DNA from: Bacillus sp. AFS041924
GTDB lineage: Bacteria > Bacillota > Bacilli > Bacillales > Bacillaceae_G
Assembly: GCF_002577195.1 (NCBI RefSeq)
Contig: NZ_NULG01000018.1
Location: 8,405 to 68,818, forward strand
Direction of reading: 5' to 3'
DNA: 60,414 bases
Shown: piece after piece, positions 27,134 to 35,656 of the stretch
Position numbering within the stretch: the stretch's first letter is position 1
Layout: each line of letters starts with the position of its first letter
Program-made: the position numbers and the translations under genes
The notes under the pieces: generated by a model
The model's database searches: none
The model's input: the letters and a program-made list of their open reading frames with translations, nothing else
What the model was told of the DNA's origin: nothing

Positions 27134-28618
27134 ATGAATAGTTGCTATGGATTAATTTATAAAGCAACAAATGAATGTAACGGTAAAATATATATAGGAA
27201 TTACTACTAGAAGCTTGGAAGAAAGAATAATTGAGCATAATTCAAAAGCATTGAATGGTTCAAGAAATATTTTTCATATAGTTATATATAAGAACTTACA
27301 AAAATTAAATAAAGATAATTTTGATTGGGAAATAATAGATTTTGCACAAAGCAAAGACGATTTATTGCAAAAAGAGGTTTATTGGATTAGGCATTATAAT
27401 TCTTTCGTAGGTTTTGAAGAGTGCAATGGCTATAATATGACTGTGGGTGGAGAAGGATTTTCAATTGGTGAGGATAATCCTCAATCTCAATTAAATGAAA
27501 AAAAAGTAATTAAAATAACAAAGGAACTTATGTATGGAAAAACAATTAAGGAAGTAGCTCTTTCATATGATATAGCAGAACATATTATTGAAACTATTAG
27601 TCAAGGTAAAACATATCAATGCTATTATACAAACAATTATAAACAATGGTTAAAGGAAAAGAGGGATAAAGAAATATTTTTCATCGAAAATATTTTGCCG
27701 GGAATTTTAAAAGGCCTTATTCGTGGCAAGACTCACTCAGATTTAGCTGAGAAATATCAAACAAATAAAAGTAATATTACGAACATTAGTAGGGGTGTTT
27801 CTTATAAGAGATATTTTACCAAAGAATTTTCCATGTGGTTAAGACAGAAAGAAAACGAAAGTAAGGTATTTTTGAGTGAAGTTCTTCCATCAATTATGAA
27901 TGATATAATATCTGAGTCATATCAACAAAAAGAACTTGCTAAAAAATATAAAGTGAGTATTAAGTCTATTCAAGGTATTCTATATGAAGGTTATTATAAA
28001 GAACATTGGTCAGACGAATATAAAAATTGGTTAAAAAACAAAAAAAGGGATGAAGAAATTTTCCTTTTTGAAACTTTACCATTTATTATTAGTGAAATCA
28101 TGAATGGAAATAAACATAATAAAATAGCCCAAAAATTTGGGGTCAGTTATTCAACAGTTAAAAATATAAGTCAGGGAGTTGCATATAGAGATTACTTCCC
28201 TAATGAATATACAAAATGGTTAGAAAATAAAAAGACAGATAGAGAACAATTTGTTGATCTAATACCTAGAATAATAAAGGATATTATGAATAGTTTGGAA
28301 TTTGAAAAAATAGCTAATAAATATAATTTAGAAATTGGGCAAGTTCAAAGAATAAGCAGAGGGCAAGTGTTTAGAAATCACTATACACAAGAATTTATCA
28401 GTTGGTTAGAAGAGAAAGAAAATAATAAGGTAACAGGGATAAGTTATAAAAGAAAAACAGAAAAGTGGGAAGCCTATATTACAATTGACAAGAAGACAAA
28501 ACATCTTGGGACTTTCCCTTCTAAGAACGATGCAATTGTCGCAAGACTTAAATTTGAAAAGGAATGTTATGGGAATGATGCTCCACAAAGGCACTTGTTT
28601 AATAAATTTAAGATTTGA
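27134..28618 (+). CDS. GIY-YIG nuclease with five tandem HTH-like repeats and AP2-like tail
   Basis: The 494-residue protein begins with a GIY-YIG domain (YGLIYK, KIYIGITT, Arg in SLEERIIEH, Glu in QKEVYWI and Asn in NGYN, about 4-105). Five repeats of 62-64 residues follow (about 122-432), each ending in a variant of ISxGxxYxxxY...F/YxxWLxxK and containing an HTH-like IAxKYxVSxxxVxxI. The last 50 residues (GISYKRKTEKWEAYITI, then HLGTFPSKNDAIVAR) resemble an AP2 DNA-binding domain. This is the layout of a homing or mobile endonuclease, with an unusually long repeat array. The ATG at 27134 is preferred over GTG at 27122, which lies in the ribosome-binding site. Confidence 0.75.
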   Translation: MNSCYGLIYKATNECNGKIYIGITTRSLEERIIEHNSKALNGSRNIFHIVIYKNLQKLNKDNFDWEIIDFAQSKDDLLQKEVYWIRHYNSFVGFEECNGYNMTVGGEGFSIGEDNPQSQLNEKKVIKITKELMYGKTIKEVALSYDIAEHIIETISQGKTYQCYYTNNYKQWLKEKRDKEIFFIENILPGILKGLIRGKTHSDLAEKYQTNKSNITNISRGVSYKRYFTKEFSMWLRQKENESKVFLSEVLPSIMNDIISESYQQKELAKKYKVSIKSIQGILYEGYYKEHWSDEYKNWLKNKKRDEEIFLFETLPFIISEIMNGNKHNKIAQKFGVSYSTVKNISQGVAYRDYFPNEYTKWLENKKTDREQFVDLIPRIIKDIMNSLEFEKIANKYNLEIGQVQRISRGQVFRNHYTQEFISWLEEKENNKVTGISYKRKTEKWEAYITIDKKTKHLGTFPSKNDAIVARLKFEKECYGNDAPQRHLFNKFKI

Positions 28619-29160
28619 TATATTTAAGAAACGTAATTTAGTATGCTTTTTAACTAATAGTATTTCATTTTATATATTACTATAGTGATAATTTACAAAA
28701 GGAGAATTAGGGTAAAACGGTTTCCCTCTCTAGTTACAGTGAATCTTTTATTATTGTGTGGGGATGGTTGGCATCATTTTATTCTGTTTAGTTTCTGTTA
28801 GATGTTCTAATACACCAATAGCTCTTCTACGACCGTAATATTTGAAATTATTTGACTACTGTGGTCAATGTAATTATATTGAAATAAAAATCTTATGTAC
28901 AAATTTTGCTATGTTCTTATATGAAATTTGGTAACCCTCTATAAATTGTATAATGGTATAGTGGGGATACTTTCCACCATTATCAGATATTGGAATATCC
29001 AAATATATAGTGGCTGTTGTGCCTATGCAATCTGTGTTAGTTTTTGATTGAAAGTCATACTTTTAGGCGTTTTATCAGCATAAAAGGTTTTTTTATGAGA
29101 ACTCACAAATTATGAACCTTATAAATTTACTAAGAGTTTAGTATCTTAATAAAGATATCT
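28619..29160. other. Gene-free stretch with coding debris
   Basis: On the minus strand 28751-28846 encodes a short protein-like end (YYGRRRAIGVLEHLTETKQN ... stop) with no start. Otherwise AT-rich; no intact gene or RNA is seen. Confidence 0.4.
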
Positions 29161-29470
29161 TCATAATCTTTCCAGTTCTTTTCCCCGGTTTTTGTTAAGT
29201 TCACCAATATTATTTGTTAGGGATGAGTCATGTGTATGATTTTTAATAGAGTCTAAAAAATTCTTTTCAACATATTTTATTTTTAATACCTTAAACAAGT
29301 ATTCTATACCTTCCAAACTGTTGCTTGTAATAATAAGGTTTAAGTCTTTATGTTGTTAAACATAGTAACTAATACTTCTTCAGAAAAAATATGTATTTTT
29401 ATGTCAATGCAATCGAGATAACTCAGATCAAGATTCTTTAAATCTAATAATAGTATCGATCTAGTTTATT
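29161..29470 (-). pseudogene. Frameshifted remnant of an unknown gene
   Basis: Leftward translation gives ILLLDLKNLDLSYLDCIDIK...FNNIKT up to a stop near 29340. After a shift of one base it continues with NLIITSNSLEGIEYLFKVLK...GKELERL to the TGA at 29161. The two parts read as one protein broken by a frameshift. No family is recognised. Confidence 0.4.
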
Positions 29471-29562
29471 ATTTCTTTGATTTGTAATTAAAAAGAGATA
29501 GTTATCGAATAGAGAAATTAATTATAATATTAACTTATAATTTGTTTATGAGGAGCAGAAAC

Positions 29563-30930
29563 ATGTATTCATTAGGTCAAGCTATTACTGGCACAATAAT
29601 AGAAAAAGTAATAAATGATGGGAAAATGAAAATACAGATCGATATCAACGATCCAAGTAATAAAGCTTTCTTATTTTGGAATAGTGGAGTTAAGGAACAA
29701 ATGAAATTCCTTAACGTAGGTGATGAAATTGATGGATGGATAGTCAAAATTGAAAACAATGAGATCGGTATCGGTATAACTAAATTTGGAAAATTTCCTC
29801 CAAAACCAAAAGTTATAGAAAGATATATAGAAAGTTTATTAGCAATGAAAAAATACTTACAAAAGTATTCTCAAGGTATCTTGAAAATCAAAGACTTAGA
29901 ACCTGAGAAGATATCTGAGGTAAAAGGATTATTTAATCGTTGTATACGAAGAGACCAATGGGATTGGTATATTGTCTATAAAGGCTTTAATTTTGAAAAT
30001 GAACATGAGCTGAAAGAATTAGGTTGGATTATCTCAAGTATAAGGAGTAATTTAAAAAGAAAGACAAGTTTAGAAGATATTGAAGATACTAATCAAGAGT
30101 GGTTTAGTTTACTGGCTAAGACTGATTTTTTAAAGAAAGTCGATTCACTTATAGATTTCTTAATTAATGAAGGAACAAATTGGGAAATTATTCGCCAACC
30201 TATTCCTCTTATAATTAAAAAAGGGTTAAAACAAAATAATCATCAAGACAAGAAACTCATAAGAATAAAGGCACATCTACGAAAAGGATATAAAATATCA
30301 ATTGAACAACATCAACGGTTACAAGAAATTCTTTTAGAAAATAATTTAGAATTAAATTGTGGAACTATTATTACAAATGAGAATTTTAAAGAGATAGATT
30401 GGGATAATTATACAATCGTTTTTCCTTTTACTAAAGACATATTAAGGGAGACAAATTTGGAGCTGAATAAATCCAGAGAAGACTATATCTCGTCTGAATT
30501 GGAAACAAACATAAAGCGAGAGCGAGCAAATAATATACATCAATTATTAGTACAGACAATGGCTCAAGTACTTAATAATAATAATTTACTTCCGTTAGAG
30601 AATAAATTTATTGATCTTTATACAAATAAAGATGACCTATGGTATATTTTTGAAATGAAATCGATTACTGTTGAGAATGAATCGAGCCAAATTCGTAAAG
30701 CTGTATCTCAGTTATATGAATATAGATTTTTACATCAGTTAAGAGAAGCCATGTTATGTATCGTATTAAGTAGTCCCCCTAAAGAAAAGTGGATATTAGA
30801 CTATCTTATTGAAGATCGTAATATTAATGTATGTTGGTGGGATAAGGATAGATTTAATTATCCTGAGAGAATTAATTCTGAACTTAAGGATTTGTTAGAT
30901 AAAGTTATTTATGAAAATGTAGAATACTAG
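29563..30930 (+). CDS. PD-(D/E)XK nuclease-like protein with N-terminal OB/S1-like domain
   Basis: This 455-residue protein starts with a beta-rich segment resembling an OB/S1 fold (GTIIEKVINDGKMKIQI ... VGDEIDGWIVKIE, about 10-75). After a long helical middle it ends in a nuclease-like core with Asp351, Glu364-x-Lys366 (WYIFEMKSI) and QIRKAVSQLYEYR (376-388), the D...ExK plus Q/R helix seen in many restriction-type PD-(D/E)XK enzymes. The start at 29563 has AGGAG seven bases upstream; earlier in-frame starts lack one. Its place among SIR2 and TIGR04141 genes suggests a defence effector, but no partner methylase is present. Confidence 0.6.
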   Translation: MYSLGQAITGTIIEKVINDGKMKIQIDINDPSNKAFLFWNSGVKEQMKFLNVGDEIDGWIVKIENNEIGIGITKFGKFPPKPKVIERYIESLLAMKKYLQKYSQGILKIKDLEPEKISEVKGLFNRCIRRDQWDWYIVYKGFNFENEHELKELGWIISSIRSNLKRKTSLEDIEDTNQEWFSLLAKTDFLKKVDSLIDFLINEGTNWEIIRQPIPLIIKKGLKQNNHQDKKLIRIKAHLRKGYKISIEQHQRLQEILLENNLELNCGTIITNENFKEIDWDNYTIVFPFTKDILRETNLELNKSREDYISSELETNIKRERANNIHQLLVQTMAQVLNNNNLLPLENKFIDLYTNKDDLWYIFEMKSITVENESSQIRKAVSQLYEYRFLHQLREAMLCIVLSSPPKEKWILDYLIEDRNINVCWWDKDRFNYPERINSELKDLLDKVIYENVEY

Positions 30931-31102
30931 ATTTCAATATAACTATAAGAGAATTTACGAAAGGAAAGGGAATGAGAGATATTACATCTTTTTTTCAAGA
31001 TTGAGTACAAGTTAAATGAGTGGATGTACTATATTCCCATTTAATTAGAAAAACACATTCCTTCTTATAAAAGATATTAGATTTGACTGTAAGTAAAAAA
31101 TT

Positions 31103-31129
31103 AAAACCCCATACTCTGTGGGGTTTTTT
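31103..31129 (+). terminator. Terminator after the nuclease-like gene
   Basis: AAAACCCC (31103-31110) pairs with GGGGTTTT (31120-31127), followed by a T-run. Confidence 0.85.
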
Positions 31130-31427
31130 CCTTAATAAAAGAGTAGTTTTATCAAATGAAAGATAATCTCCTTAAAAGGTGTATTATACTCCCACAATAT
31201 GTTTTATATTTTATTCCGATATTTGATATTAATAACTATAAAAGTAGGTTTAATGCCATGCTTATTATTATGTAAAAATAAGAAATGTTTTGATTATTTA
31301 AATAGAAATTTATGGTATTATAGGTAAAAGTAACTAAAACTTATTATACTTGAAGCCAATTAGGAGAAAGGCTTAATAGGTTAATAGCATATATAGGCTT
31401 GTTCTACTATTTAACGGTTAAGGAAAG
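31130..31427. other. Intergenic region before the TIGR04141 gene
   Basis: AT-rich DNA with no gene; presumed to hold the promoter of the next gene. Confidence 0.35.
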
Positions 31428-31436
31428 GTGATTTCA

Positions 31437-33062
31437 TTGAAACTGTCTTACTATCTCTATAATGAAAACGTCAGGAACTTTGATCAATTAATTTTAGCTA
31501 ATAAAGTAAATGAGGAAAATGACTATTTCGAGCTTCTCCCTAGAAATACAGAATTGGATTTTGAATTTAAAGTTTATATTCAAAGAAATAGATCTAAGGA
31601 ACCTAAGTGGATTACTTTTCTAGATGATGCTTTAGATATTCCTAATCGAGATGAAATTAAGAATACTGTTAATTCCTTTGTTATTTTGGTAAAAGTAATA
31701 AAAAATGATTTACCTTATTTCTTTGCAATAACTGGTGGATTTGGATTTACTGCTATTAATAGAAATAACTTAGAGAATAATTTTGGCTTAAAGGTTGCAT
31801 TAAATACAATTGATTCAAAAGAACTCAAGGCTTTTGATGTAAGAAATATTGACCTAAAGACAAAGCAAAAGAGAGTACATATTAATAAGGGAAGTGAATT
31901 AGGTGAATTTGATTTAAACTTTGATCAAGACCTTATTAATTTAGTGTCAGGAAAGTCAAGAGATGAACAAGTAGGTACATCAATAAAAGGGTCTACTTCT
32001 TCTTTAAGTCTTAATAGTGATGTTTCATTTTCAGGGCTAGGTGAAAAGTGTAGCCAAATACTGAATTTATTTCTAAGCGATGATTACAAAGAGAACTTTG
32101 GTTTTATAGATAATATTAAGATAGTAAAAGATGCAGATATAATTTCCATATTAAATCAGAGATTATTTGAATCACTTAGGAGTCGTGAAACTCACAATCT
32201 TTCATTAGCATATCCTGATATGATTGAATATGAAAAGTGTTCAAATTATCATATAAAGCTTGGTTTTAAAAAAGTGGAAACTGAAGAAGTAGTTTTACAA
32301 GATCTCTATTCTTTAATAAGTAACATTGAGTTTAACTCACCAGAACAAATCAACAAAATTAAAATTATCGGCTTTGACGATTCAGATACTGCGGTTACTT
32401 CTGCAGTTACTTTAAATCATTTCATTATATTTCAAACTGAATATCAAGAAGATACTTATATCTTTTCTTTAAATAACTGGTATAAAATTGATAGTGATTA
32501 CTTCACAAAAATTCAAACTGAAATTATGGATATACCACTTATTGAAATCGATAACTTTCTAACTAGTATAAAACCCGATGAATCTGAGGGTAGTTATAAT
32601 GAAAGGCAGAATACAGACTATTTCTTATGTCTAGATAAGCAAAACTACCAAGTTCCAAACTCAAGAAGTAAAATTGAAGTTTGTGACTTACTTTCAAAAG
32701 ATAAGCACTTTGTCTGTGTGAAAAAGGAAACTCGTTCTGCGACACTAAGTCATCTTTTTGCCCAAGGATCAGTGTCGATGCAATTACTTCGAGAATTGGC
32801 TGAGTATCGACAATTCATAGTGAATAAAGCATCAGAGAAATTTCCTCAGGAAGACTTTAATGAACAAAACTTTCCTTATAGTGAATGTACATTAGTTTAT
32901 GCTATATCCACATCTAAAAGCGATGATATTAGAAATGTCTTGCCTTTTTTTAGTAAAGTTAATTTATTACATCACGTAAGTTTAATTAAAAGACTTGGAT
33001 TAAAGGTTGGTATGTATAAGATACCTGTAATTAATGAGGACAATGATTCAGGTGAAGAATAA
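31437..33062 (+). CDS. TIGR04141/DUF6119 family sporadically distributed protein
   Basis: The 541-residue protein matches, from memory, the TIGR04141 (DUF6119) family. It opens with KLSYYLYNENVRNFDQLI, then has a long alpha/beta body with FFAITGGFGFTAI near 100. The family signature CVKKETRSATLSHLFAQGSVSMQLL lies near 430-455, followed by LVYAISTSK and a C-terminal HHVSLIKRLGLKVGMYKI. These proteins occur patchily in defence islands and mobile elements and have no assigned activity. TTG at 31437, eight bases after GGAAAGGTGA, is the likely start. It has its own transcription unit. Confidence 0.75.
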   Translation: MKLSYYLYNENVRNFDQLILANKVNEENDYFELLPRNTELDFEFKVYIQRNRSKEPKWITFLDDALDIPNRDEIKNTVNSFVILVKVIKNDLPYFFAITGGFGFTAINRNNLENNFGLKVALNTIDSKELKAFDVRNIDLKTKQKRVHINKGSELGEFDLNFDQDLINLVSGKSRDEQVGTSIKGSTSSLSLNSDVSFSGLGEKCSQILNLFLSDDYKENFGFIDNIKIVKDADIISILNQRLFESLRSRETHNLSLAYPDMIEYEKCSNYHIKLGFKKVETEEVVLQDLYSLISNIEFNSPEQINKIKIIGFDDSDTAVTSAVTLNHFIIFQTEYQEDTYIFSLNNWYKIDSDYFTKIQTEIMDIPLIEIDNFLTSIKPDESEGSYNERQNTDYFLCLDKQNYQVPNSRSKIEVCDLLSKDKHFVCVKKETRSATLSHLFAQGSVSMQLLRELAEYRQFIVNKASEKFPQEDFNEQNFPYSECTLVYAISTSKSDDIRNVLPFFSKVNLLHHVSLIKRLGLKVGMYKIPVINEDNDSGEE

Positions 33063-33196
33063 GATAATGGTCACCATGTAGTCACGTATTCTAGGTAATC
33101 AATGTTAACTTTAGGATTCTTAAAAACAAATGCTTACTAAATAAACATAACAGCAGTATGTACTTAGCTATCCAATTGTACTAGAGATGAAAAACT

Positions 33197-33361
33197 GTAC
33201 TACCTTGAAAGAGTAGGGTTTAAGAAAGTGGTTGTTGTTAGACCCTTTTCTTACAACTAAGATCACTAGCCTTTTTTGAAAAATAAGAAGGAAGTGGTCT
33301 TTTAATGTTGTTGAAAATTTCTATTCAAGAATTTAAAGATCTCAAAGAGAAGTTTTATTAA
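33197..33361 (+). pseudogene. Relic of a tRNA-Val/integrase junction
   Basis: 33197-33218 matches the anticodon arm of tRNA-Val. From 33221 the sequence follows the leader of the intact integrase, including both hairpins. The frame from 33305 reads MLLKISIQEFKDLKEKFY and stops, against MLLKFAIQDFKEDREF in the intact gene. It is the truncated left end of another copy of this kind of element, now inside the present one. Confidence 0.8.
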
Positions 33362-33420
33362 AAAAATAGTATTCCTTCCCCACAATCTCCTTAAATATTT
33401 GTCACGTGTGATTCTATTGA

Positions 33421-33446
33421 AAACCTGTTAATTGACAGGTTTTTTA
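33421..33446 (+). terminator. Intrinsic terminator
   Basis: AAAACCTGT (33421-33429) pairs with ACAGGTTTT (33436-33444), followed by T residues. No intact gene lies directly upstream, so it probably served a lost gene. Confidence 0.65.
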
Positions 33447-33546
33447 CGTATGCAAAGAGAATAATTTAACATAGGGTTGAAGTAGAAAATCATGGTATTT
33501 ATATTAGGGAATTTTTACTAATAACTTTTGCAGGGGGTTATGAGGA

Positions 33547-33885
33547 ATGAATAAGAAAATTTTATCTATGGTTATTGCGATTATACTTGTGTTTTGAACA
33601 CTTGGTTCGTTGGGGTTCTTTTATATACAGTATAAAAAAGATGTAAGGGTAGCTGAAGTTAATGCGAATGAAAGGTATGAAATAGTATTATGGGAGGAAT
33701 CTCCTGATGATGTTGTGTTAGATGTTATTAATCCTATTAAATAAGATTTTTCAGGAAAACTAATTATCCATTCTGTTATTTTAGGGTTCATTATTTTATC
33801 AGAAATAGGAATTTTGTTGGTTTTACCCAAAAAAGATAAAACAATAAATGTAGTAATTAATAGTGAAAATCAAAAAAAATTATGA
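33547..33885 (+). pseudogene. Two-helix membrane protein gene with two in-frame stops
   Basis: From the ATG at 33547 (GGGGG and GAGG bases upstream) one frame runs 112 codons to TGA at 33883, broken by TGA at 33595 and TAA at 33742. The three parts join into a coherent small membrane protein: MNKKILSMVIAIILVF, then a TLGSLGFFYIQYKKD helix end with an acidic middle, then a second hydrophobic segment LIIHSVILGFIILSEIGILL and a basic tail. The frame is preserved across both stops, which marks recent decay. Confidence 0.6.
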
Positions 33886-33917
33886 TTTATAAATTAAGTT
33901 AGCAAAGGAGGGGTTAT

Positions 33918-34334
33918 TTGGAAGTACATGCGTTAGTGGAATTAGTTGAGATGAAAAATAAAACGCAAATTTTTGTTTATAAAACTACTGTAAATCAAAT
34001 CCAAGAATATTTTTATTCAAAACCCTATTTAATTCGTGTTGAAGGGATGTTTAAAAGCAAAGGACAAAAGGATTTTATTTTTGCACACTTTACAGCTGAG
34101 TTGTTTATAGAAGATGGTAAAGGCACTTGGACTCTTGATTGTTTTGAGGATGATACATTTAACTTTTTTGAATTAAGTCCAAGCAATAAGCCTTCTGAAC
34201 GTGCAAAATTCCTTCACTACTGTTTAAATAAAAAACAAGTATTAGAACAGCTAGAAAAGGATTTTGGAAAGAGTTCAGCAATATTCAAGTGGATTGAAGA
34301 TGAATGCCCAATAACATTTCGTGATACCAAATAG
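33918..34334 (+). CDS. Unknown 138-residue protein of the element
   Basis: A soluble mixed alpha/beta protein (VEGMFKSKGQKDFIFAHFTAELFIEDGKGTWTLD pattern of strands in the middle, helical second half). The TTG start follows AAAGGAGGGG at five bases, a very strong ribosome-binding site. I do not recognise the family. It ends in front of its own terminator. Confidence 0.55.
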   Translation: MEVHALVELVEMKNKTQIFVYKTTVNQIQEYFYSKPYLIRVEGMFKSKGQKDFIFAHFTAELFIEDGKGTWTLDCFEDDTFNFFELSPSNKPSERAKFLHYCLNKKQVLEQLEKDFGKSSAIFKWIEDECPITFRDTK

Positions 34335-34387
34335 AACGCAAAACACTGAATATGAGATGTTGAGAACAACGAAAACTAATCTTTTAA

Positions 34388-34425
34388 AATAACATTCTCT
34401 ATTAATATAGGGAATGTTATTAATT
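34388..34425 (+). terminator. Terminator after the 33918 gene
   Basis: A 15-bp stem with one G-T pair (34388-34402 with 34407-34421) and a T-rich tail. Confidence 0.75.
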
Positions 34426-34512
34426 TTGTGGATTTACATAGATTAACTAGAAACTTTAGAATAAGATGTTTGTATAGGTATACCTTTTAGGATATTAAAA
34501 AAAGTGTGATTA

Positions 34513-34582
34513 AATAGTTTGTAAAGGTTTATTCGAGTTTTTATAAACGTTTGTAAATGCGTATATACCTTTGTAAACTATT
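34513..34582. repeat. Inverted repeat upstream of the intact resolvase: possible res site
   Basis: AATAGTTTGTAAAGGT (34513-34528) is repeated in inverted form at 34567-34582 with one mismatch. Related TTTGTAAA copies lie between. The block ends 45 bases before the resolvase start and probably is its recombination and autoregulatory site. Confidence 0.55.
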
Positions 34583-34626
34583 CGGTTATAATTGGATTAA
34601 GTTAACTAAGAGGGACTGAAAAATGA

Positions 34627-35253
34627 ATGAGTAAAAAAACTTTTGCATACATAAGAGTGTCAAGTAAAGAACAAAATTTGGAAAGACAACTTAAAGAAAT
34701 TCATGAAATTGGAGTAGATGAAAGAGATATCTTTATCGATAAAGAGAGTGGAAAGGATTTTAATAGACCAGCATACCAATCACTAAAACACCAATTACGT
34801 GAGGGAGATTTATTATATATCAAGTCAATTGACAGGTTTGGTAGGAACTCTAAAGAGATGAGGAAAGAGTGGGAAGAAATCACTCAGGACATTAAGGCAG
34901 ATATAAAAGTTTTGGATATGCCTTTGCTAGATACAACTCAGCACAAAGACATGTTAGGAACATTTGTCAGTGAATTAGTTCTACAAGTATTATCATTTGT
35001 TGCTGAAAGAGAAAGAGAAAACATAAGACAACGACAGTCAGAAGGGATTGCAGTAGCAAAAGCTAATGGAAAACACTTAGGTAGACCAAAATTAGGTTTA
35101 AGTACTCTTAATAAAGATCAAAAAAACAAATTAGAGAGTAATTATTCCAAATGGAAGAGGAAAGAAATAAGTGGAGTTGAATTTATGAACTTGCTAGAGT
35201 TAAAAAAGAACTCTTTTTATAAAGTAATAAACGAGTACGAACAAGTTTTGTAG
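34627..35253 (+). CDS. Serine recombinase (resolvase family)
   Basis: A 208-residue serine recombinase. Catalytic Ser is in FAYIRVSSKEQ (residues 6-16); the helix DRFGRNSKEMRKEW and the ERERENIRQRQSEGIAVAK end of helix E are family-typical. A C-terminal HTH lies from about 165. All key residues (Ser, and Arg in YIRVS and DRFGR) are present, so it should be active, unlike the second resolvase copy at 26503. It may resolve dimers or transposition products of the element or act as an invertase. Confidence 0.88.
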   Translation: MSKKTFAYIRVSSKEQNLERQLKEIHEIGVDERDIFIDKESGKDFNRPAYQSLKHQLREGDLLYIKSIDRFGRNSKEMRKEWEEITQDIKADIKVLDMPLLDTTQHKDMLGTFVSELVLQVLSFVAERERENIRQRQSEGIAVAKANGKHLGRPKLGLSTLNKDQKNKLESNYSKWKRKEISGVEFMNLLELKKNSFYKVINEYEQVL

Positions 35254-35656
35254 GCACTTTTTGGGAATAATTACTTTAGTAGGGGGGGCTTATGACCAAA
35301 TATCAGTAAATATTTACATTGGTAGAACAGAGCAGTCCCTTCCATGCACTCTTAACTAAAATTAAATATTAATTGATGCTATAAAACACTTACTAATGTA
35401 AAGTAAGTGTTTTATTATGTTTGAGAAAGTACTTATAGTAAAGAGAATCAAATTAGATCTAATATGAATTTTAGTTTAGTTATTAAAGACTTTAATTAGA
35501 GTTATTTATGATGATATTATAATATTAAGGAAAAAATTTCTATTAAAGTTAATATAAGGAAGAAATAACAGTTTGATAGAGAGATTATTATAACAAGAGA
35601 TTTAATATTTGCATGTTCACCTTAATTGTTGGAAATCAGTGGTGGGAGGTTAAGTT
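35254..35656. other. Intergenic region before the SIR2 gene
   Basis: Contains the resolvase terminator (35383-35413) and otherwise AT-rich DNA with no gene. Confidence 0.4.
35383..35416 (+). terminator. Terminator after the resolvase gene
   Basis: AAAACACTTAC (35383-35393) pairs with GTAAGTGTTTT (35403-35413). Confidence 0.75.
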
